DNA of 5,132 bases from Myxococcales bacterium UBA1660. Lineage in GTDB: Bacteria > Myxococcota_A > Polyangia > Polyangiales > Houyiibacteriaceae. A model generated the notes under the pieces. It did no database searches. It was not told where the DNA came from and saw only the letters and a list, made by a program, of their open reading frames with translations. The stretch spans positions 138,399 through 143,530 of the forward strand of contig DCLA01000019.1 in NCBI GenBank assembly GCA_002320815.1, written 5' to 3'. Made by a program: the position numbers and the translations under genes. Positions 5,131-5,132 of the stretch are shown here, one piece after another (the stretch's first letter is position 1; each line of letters starts with the position of its first letter).

Positions 5131-5132
5131 CG

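Overview
The window is about 5.1 kb of dense, very GC-rich bacterial chromosome with almost no intergenic space. Base composition, the strong preference for G or C at third codon positions, and the style of the regulator and of the acidic hypothetical protein suggest a Myxococcota (Polyangia/Sandaracinaceae-like) or related deltaproteobacterial genome. This assignment is an inference from composition and protein style. No rRNA, tRNA, CRISPR array, insertion sequence or transposase was seen.

Left part (22-1693, minus strand): a two-gene unit. A LuxR-type HTH regulator (836-1693) is followed 31 bases later by an uncharacterised 260-residue protein with two poly-acidic tracts (22-804). Centre (1694-1769): a 76-base divergent control region containing the least GC-rich DNA of the neighbourhood, with small inverted and direct repeats. 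Right part (1770-4755, plus strand): a tightly packed three-gene operon. It encodes an ABC ATPase of the LolD/MacB type, an FtsX/MacB-like permease that starts with GTG inside the ATPase stop (4-base overlap), and a membrane-anchored protein with a DUF3299-like C-terminal domain that starts 2 bases after the permease stop. Right edge (4778-5029 or beyond, minus strand): a convergent yidD gene.

The three plus-strand genes look like one machine: a type VII-style (mechanotransmission) ABC transporter with a dedicated accessory protein. The permease carries a periplasmic insert made of three 18-base tandem repeats encoding a His/Asp/Glu-rich hexapeptide, plus a second short His/acidic patch. Together with the DUF3299-like partner and the ATPase signature LSVGEQQR, this resembles, from memory, the zinc-related ABC/DUF3299 loci of Vibrio and relatives (the Zrg-type arrangement). 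The most attractive hypothesis is a metal-responsive envelope ABC system, possibly controlled by the divergently encoded LuxR-type protein. Metal involvement and regulation are inferences; the operon structure, repeats and motifs are read directly from the sequence.
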